This document shows, piece after piece, positions 59,230-64,000 of a stretch of 64,000 nucleotides of DNA. This stretch comes from Wurfbainia villosa. Taxonomy: Eukaryota > Streptophyta > Magnoliopsida > Zingiberales > Zingiberaceae. Location of the stretch: assembly GCA_025175895.1 (NCBI GenBank), contig JAKLTH010000238.1:4588001-4652000 (forward strand), read 5' to 3'. The notes under the pieces were generated by a model. The model was not told the origin of the DNA, did not search any database, and was given only the letters and a program-made list of their open reading frames with translations. Position 1 is the first letter of the stretch. Every line of letters begins with the position of its first letter. The position numbers and the translations under genes were made by a program.

Positions 59230-59835
59230 AAAATACTAACACATAAGCATAAAATTAGAATAAGATTTATATAGGCGTAAAAATAAAACAATATAGAATA
59301 AGAATTAAAAAAAAAATCAACAAGTGTATCTTAACATTTTTTTTTTGATTCAATGAAAAGATTACGACCTACTTCACCTTATAATTTATAAAGGTTAATA
59401 ATAAAACAAGTTAATAATTTTGAAATAATCTTATCATTCAATAAATTATTCAAATTCCTAAGTTATTAATGTGTGATCATTAGGTCAAAATTCTTGATTT
59501 ATTCAAACAAGAAAATAAAAAATATATATAATATTTAATATCATGTCACTAGTTCTAATATTAGCCATGCATAATTATATGGAATTTATCACAAATTATT
59601 AATAATAATTTTGGACAATAATAATTAGTTATATGAACTATCAATTCTTACATATGATATTGTTAGAAATAAAAACTAATATGTCACATAATTATTTTCT
59701 AATATTTTAAAGAAATCTAATCCTATCAAAGTAGAATTTTTAAGATGATAAAAGCTCAAAGTTGTGATTATTTACCGAGAATAAACTTTGATGTTGAAGT
59801 TGTATAAAAATTGAGCAAAATTCGTGCTGATAACG

Positions 59836-60028
59836 TGTTATGAAATATCAAGAAAAAAAATATTTTTAGAGAAGAAAAGAGGAATAATTTTATTCCTTTC
59901 GTTCAATCTATTTCATATGCAATTACAAAGATATATATTTATATACATTTGAGAATGAAACGACATTATAATTTTATGATAATATATATGTTACTTAATA
60001 GACATCCAATAACTTATATTTTATAATA
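59836..60028 (-). repeat. 5' LTR of the copia element
   Basis: Partner of 54372-54564. On the inner side (59821-59835) lies the probable primer-binding site. As the upstream LTR it would hold the promoter. Confidence 0.95.
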
Positions 60029-60056
60029 GTTTGTGAGTTATCTTTTATTTTTTTCA

Positions 60057-60696
60057 ATAATTTATCAAAGAGCGCACCTCAAATTTAAAATTATCTAAAT
60101 ATAATCTCATTATTTTATATTTATCAAAGGACGCACCTCATTTTTTTTTTATTCCTCCCGTTAAATGTGAATATCCAACTGGCCAAAAAAAATGTGATGC
60201 TGAAAATTATATTCTCAGGAATACAATGATCTTGGGATTTGAATTCCCAACACCATTTTTTTCTGTCAGTTGATATTGTACATGGTGCTGGGAATTCAAA
60301 TCTCAACACCACTGTATTCCTGGGAATATAATTCTCATCATAATTTTTTTCCTAGGATAGCTTGATATTGCATGTGGTGTTGAGAATTTAAATCTCAGAA
60401 CCACTATGTTTCTGAGAATTTAAATTTTAGGACCGTTGTGTTTCTGGGAATATAATTTTCAGTACCATCTTTTTTTATACGAGCTTGATATTGCACGTGG
60501 TGCTAGGAATTCAAATTCCAGAACCACTGTGTTCCTGGGAATATAATTCCCGACACTATATTTTTTCCGATCAGTTTGATATCCACGTTTGGCGGGAGAG
60601 ATAAAAAAGGAATGAGGTGTGCCCTTTAGTAAATATGAAACTATGAGACTGTGTTTGGGTAATTCCAAACTTGAGGTGCGTCCTTTGGTAAATTAT
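60057..60696. mobile_element. MITE family 1, copy B (long TIRs)
   Basis: The left arm begins ATAATTTATCAAAGAGCGCA, CCTCAAATTTAAAATT. The right arm, reverse-complemented, begins ATAATTTACCAAAGGACGCA, CCTCAAGTTTGGAATT. The core has repeated near-palindromes of GGTGCTGGGAATTCAAATC and TGGGAATATAATTC. Same family as 10762-11164 but longer, through extra core units. It lies 23 bp from the copia target duplication. Confidence 0.65.
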
Positions 60697-60849
60697 CATT
60701 TTTTTATTGACACTGGGATATCTAAATCTTCAATCCTATTAATCCCTAAAAGTGACCGACCTTGCCCCATAGACTTTCGGAACACCTCACTAACAACTGA
60801 ACCGGGTAAGATTGGAACCCAAGTGACCTCCACCAGCTATCAAAGATAA

Positions 60850-61090
60850 ATAAAAAAAAAATACTCGTATCTTTTTCACAGTTGAATTCAGACTTCGTAG
60901 TCGCATCATCCCTGAACGACGGTTCAATGTCGAAGTCGTACTCCGTCCACTAGACAAACTCTTAGTCCCAGAGTCATCCGAATGAATTTTTTTAAATTCA
61001 CTGTCGAACAATATCACAGTAGAAAATCAAACTGTATTATCTTATAAAATATCTCTCAATTTTTACCGCTGCATCATACTCTCGGAGCAA
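60850..61090 (-). repeat. SINE-A copy c, 3'-truncated body with A-tail
   Basis: On minus: GATGCAGCGGTAAAAATTG (box A region), then GATTTTCTACTGTG, GTGGACGGAGTACGACTTCG, CGTTCAGGGATGATGCGAC and GTGAAAAAGATACGAG, then a tail of T/A at 60845-60861. Colinear with 43091-43469 over the first two thirds. The last third is deleted. Confidence 0.65.
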
Positions 61091-61094
61091 AAGT

Positions 61095-62372
61095 TCACTA
61101 TTTTAAGGAAGATTGCTCGTAATAGCGAAGGCAAAAGGATTGCCACATTCCCTTTGCTTTGTCTTATATAAACTTTTTTTAACAGTTCATCGAGTTATTT
61201 TCTCACACAATATTCATTTGAAAAGAAAAGAAAAAAATCATTAATATATAATTCATGCATCAAATTAGACCTTATGAAACTTAAGATCAAAACTTGGATA
61301 AAATTATCTACATAATTATTAAATTATCAGTTGTTGACCTCACACTTACAATAATTAACTTGATAAATTAATCTCTCAGTCATAATACATTCAAAATCGT
61401 TAAGGAATTTTATTAAGTGAATCAGAAAGAAAGAAGTAATGAGGCTAATAAATTTTAAGATAATGCATTTTGTATATTTAAGGGATATAATATAGGAGAT
61501 TATTATATATTTATTCGCATTCATCCTAAGTATATCCTTAAAAAAAGTCCTCAAAAAAGCTTCGTAATCCTTTTTTTAGTCCTTTTTAAATTAAGAGAAA
61601 AATTAATACTAATGCATATTAATTTATCTACTTATTTAAATATTAATTTAATTTTTAATGTTGAAGACTTGCTACTCTTAGGGAACATTCAAGTATTTTT
61701 CATGATAGTACTATAAGGCACATACGTATAACATTCTAATCATATGAGCATAGATCTAGATATAATTTAAGAGGAAAAGTCAACGACTCATAATTAAGAA
61801 TCGAGTTCTTCTTAATGGCGAAGAATAATACAAATAGAAAATCATATTAATTAGCAACAAAAAGATAATAATTAAAAAAATAAATCAATTGTGAAATTCT
61901 ACTAAAAAGGTGTCTTTCTTTCATAATTATTCTACCTTCTCACCTAAAAAAAGAAACACATCGATATTAAAAAGATAATCTTTAAAAAAAATAAATAACA
62001 ATCATCTTATTTGATCAAAAAGGTGTCTCCACATAATAACTATTTCATTTTTTTTTTTAGTTTGATGGAGTCCAAATCTCCTCGATTGAGGAGTTAAGTT
62101 CTTTTTTGTTTGTTAATTTTCCTATAGACACTCGTATCTATAACACTAACACCACCTTTTAATCAAATTGTGAGCATTATAAATCAATAAATAGTGATCT
62201 CTTTAAATAAAAATACTCATCGATACTTAATTCATTAAAAAGAACTTTCAAAGATTGATAAATGCAGATCACTAAAGATGAATTTTGGAACTTCTCCTCC
62301 AAATTCTCAGAGGGAATAAAGCAATAACTATTTGATCTAATTTAAGAGGTGATGTTATCTCGTACTAATATG
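61095..62372. other. AT-rich intergenic DNA, nothing recognised
   Basis: No open frame with a domain, no RNA gene and no clear repeat boundary. A segment at 61150-61200 (TTGTCTTATATAAAC, GAGTTATTTT) resembles the two flanks of the copia insertion at 54340-54371/60034-60050, suggesting a diverged duplicate of that pre-insertion site. Confidence 0.4.
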
Positions 62373-62380
62373 TTATACTA

Positions 62381-62910
62381 AGGGTGCTTAATGGATTGAT
62401 TCGATCTGGAATCGATTTGGAATTAATTTGTTAAATTCAAAATCGAAATTGATTCAAATGAAACGGTTCTAGAATCGAACCGGAACCGTTCTGATTCCGG
62501 TTCGGTTCCAATCGATTTCGGAATCAGTTCCGAACCGATTCGAAATCGGTTACGATTCCGATTTGGATCTGGTTCCGATTGCCAATTTAAAAGTAGAAAT
62601 TCTTAGCATGTTAATATGTCTACAAGATTATTTTGTAATAGAAAAAAAGAATAGGATTGTCAGCATGTTAGATGAATTTGAAAGCTCAAGTTCGAGGAAG
62701 ATGATCTGAAACTATTTTGGAATCGGTCCGGAATCGTTTCAAAATCGTTTTGGAACTAGTCCGGATTGAATTGGTTCTAAAGTTAAAACTTTAGAATCGG
62801 AATCGGTTCAAAATTAGTTTCGAACCGATTTCAACGTCGACGAATTTGAAACCGATTAGAATCGAACCGAAATCGGAATCGGAATCGAGAAATCGATAAG
62901 CATGCCTATA
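62381..62910. mobile_element. hAT-like MITE with CGGTTCGGTTCC-rich interior
   Basis: It is flanked by TTATACTA (62373-62380) and TTATACTT (62911-62918), a near-perfect 8-bp target duplication. The ends are short imperfect inverted repeats (left AGGGTGCTTAATGGATTG; right, reverse complement, AGGCATGCTTATCGATTT). The interior is dense in GAATCGGTTCCGATTC-type palindromic words. 8-bp duplications and A/G-rich short ends suggest hAT. No coding domain. Confidence 0.5.
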
Positions 62911-62918
62911 TTATACTT

Positions 62919-63604
62919 GACAAATTTATTTTGTCAATTCATTCTCTTTCTTTGATAGGAGAGAAGGATATAATCAAAAATTTAATTTATCAAAAATTAT
63001 CTAAGTTGTTAATATTTATAATTAGTTAAAAAAAAATTAAAAAGTTATTTATTTTTAAAAAAAAATATGGTAGGTTTTTTAGAAAAAATAAAATTTTTTA
63101 AATTGTTATTTTATAAATAATAGTTTTGTGTCCTCAAACTTAAAAAAAAAAAAGGATCCAATGTGTTTTTCATTTTTTTAGTTAATAAAATTTTTAATTT
63201 CTTTTTCTCTAAGATGAGAATTGATTAATCTTCTTTTTAGCGAGGATGATATTCTTAGTGCATCAATTGTTCTCCTAATAATAACTTTTACAATTACAAT
63301 CGCTCGCTCTTTAGACGCATGTGACTAACAAGACTTCTAAAAAAAATATACGAGAACATAATTAATCAATTAGTGTAAAAGATGAGTTTTTCGTTCTCAA
63401 AGCCTCTATTAGTGAGTTTCACGGTCAATACGAAATAGATAAATCACGAAGAACATATTATTTAATTCAGAACTAATGTGGCAGGAGGACAAATACCCCA
63501 AAAGACTTGTAATATTCAAGGATTGAGTCTTACTATTAATAAAATTCTGCTATTGCGTTAGCCACAAGACTCTTCCGTGCGACCACAATTAATGCAATAA
63601 AGGG
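62919..63604. other. AT-rich intergenic DNA, nothing recognised
   Basis: Long A and T runs, no open frame with a domain, no repeat boundary identified. Confidence 0.4.
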
Positions 63605-63616
63605 GGAAGGAGTTGT

Positions 63617-63919
63617 TGGCCCCCTCCCCCAGGGCAACGACACATTGGTTACAAGTGGAGCTCTCCACCTGCAATGCTTGGGGGCAATTCCACCATGGAT
63701 GCGTGCACTGCTCGAGGTCAGAAGAAATCGCTGGATCCTTGTTCAGTGCGGTTGGTCCATCAGACGCCGCATGGGTTCTTTTGCGATGGGTCACACGTCA
63801 TCCTGATTTATCTTTGTCGATTCATGGAAAAATTTTATGGGATCGGACCGGTCGACCATCAAAATTAGTGAGAAGAAATCGATATGATACTTTATGTAAA
63901 AAAAAAAAAAAAAAAAATG
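63617..63919 (+). repeat. poly(A)-tailed retroposed element with 12-bp target duplication
   Basis: It is flanked by GGAAGGAGTTGT at 63605-63616 and 63920-63931. It is about 280 bp of GC-rich sequence followed by 21 A (63898-63918) and one T. A duplication plus A-tail means LINE-mediated insertion. It is either a SINE without obvious tRNA boxes (a weak box A candidate is TTGGTTACAAGTGG) or a retrocopy of an RNA. Its open frames (for example 63613-63969) show no recognised protein. Confidence 0.65.
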
Positions 63920-64000
63920 GAAGGAGTTGTCAAATTTGCTTCATCCATATGAACCTTGCTCATGAATGAAATGCTATAAAAGGTTCGATTCTAATTTTCT

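Larger units (their letters stand above)
54372..60028 (-). mobile_element. Ty1/copia LTR retrotransposon, full-length structure, young
   Basis: A 5-bp target duplication GTTTG lies at 54367-54371 and 60029-60033. The LTRs, each 193 bp (54372-54564 and 59836-60028), differ at only three positions that I can count, all within GATAACGTATAGG versus GATAATATATATG. A purine tract (minus CCAAGGGGAAG, 54575-54565) abuts the 3' LTR. CGTTATCAGCACGAA (59835-59821) follows the 5' LTR as probable primer-binding site. Order on minus is gag, protease, integrase, RT, RNase H. Despite near-identical LTRs, the coding region has several stops and frame changes, so this copy is non-autonomous. LTR ends on minus read TA...CA, not the usual TG...CA. 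Confidence 0.95.

Overview
This is a window of a nuclear flowering-plant genome. The evidence is intron-rich genes with GT-AG splice sites, AT-rich intergenic DNA, Ty1/copia retrotransposons, MITEs and tRNA-derived SINEs. No operons, ribosome binding sites, CRISPR arrays or prokaryotic features are present. I cannot name the species from sequence alone. Exon joins were worked out by hand from splice sites, reading phase and family conservation.

Three host genes can be reconstructed in full. (1) A PPPDE/DeSI-like thiol isopeptidase on + (CDS 13282-19239, 3 coding exons plus a 5' UTR exon, 247 aa). (2) A class XI myosin heavy chain on - (CDS 42406 to 22828, 39 coding exons, 1528 aa), with intact P-loop, switch I, switch II, six IQ motifs, coiled coil and globular tail; its first coding exon is only the ATG. 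(3) An Mpv17/PMP22-family membrane protein on - (CDS 52841 to 46299, 4 exons, 268 aa). They serve unrelated housekeeping roles (protein deconjugation, organelle transport on actin, organelle inner membrane) and nothing suggests they work as a pathway.

The rest is mostly transposable-element DNA. 1-3814: a decayed copia element on -, cut by the window edge. 3815-12090: repeats only, including SINEs, an LTR-like block, a degenerate repeat array at 7400-9240 and a long-TIR MITE at 10762-11164. Introns of the three genes carry two decayed copia elements, two copies of an unnamed TIR repeat, nested SINEs and a Tourist-like MITE. 42720-46290: a SINE cluster. 54367-60033: a structurally complete, young copia element with near-identical 193-bp LTRs and a GTTTG target duplication, but broken reading frames. 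60057-64000: a second MITE of the 10762 family, a SINE, a hAT-like MITE and a poly(A)-tailed retroposed element.

I found no new multi-gene system. The most interesting material is the small non-autonomous mobile DNA: at least two tRNA-headed SINE families with perfect target duplications, SINEs nested in other repeats, two SINE head types sharing a 3' tail, and an undescribed-looking TIR repeat in introns of two neighbouring genes.
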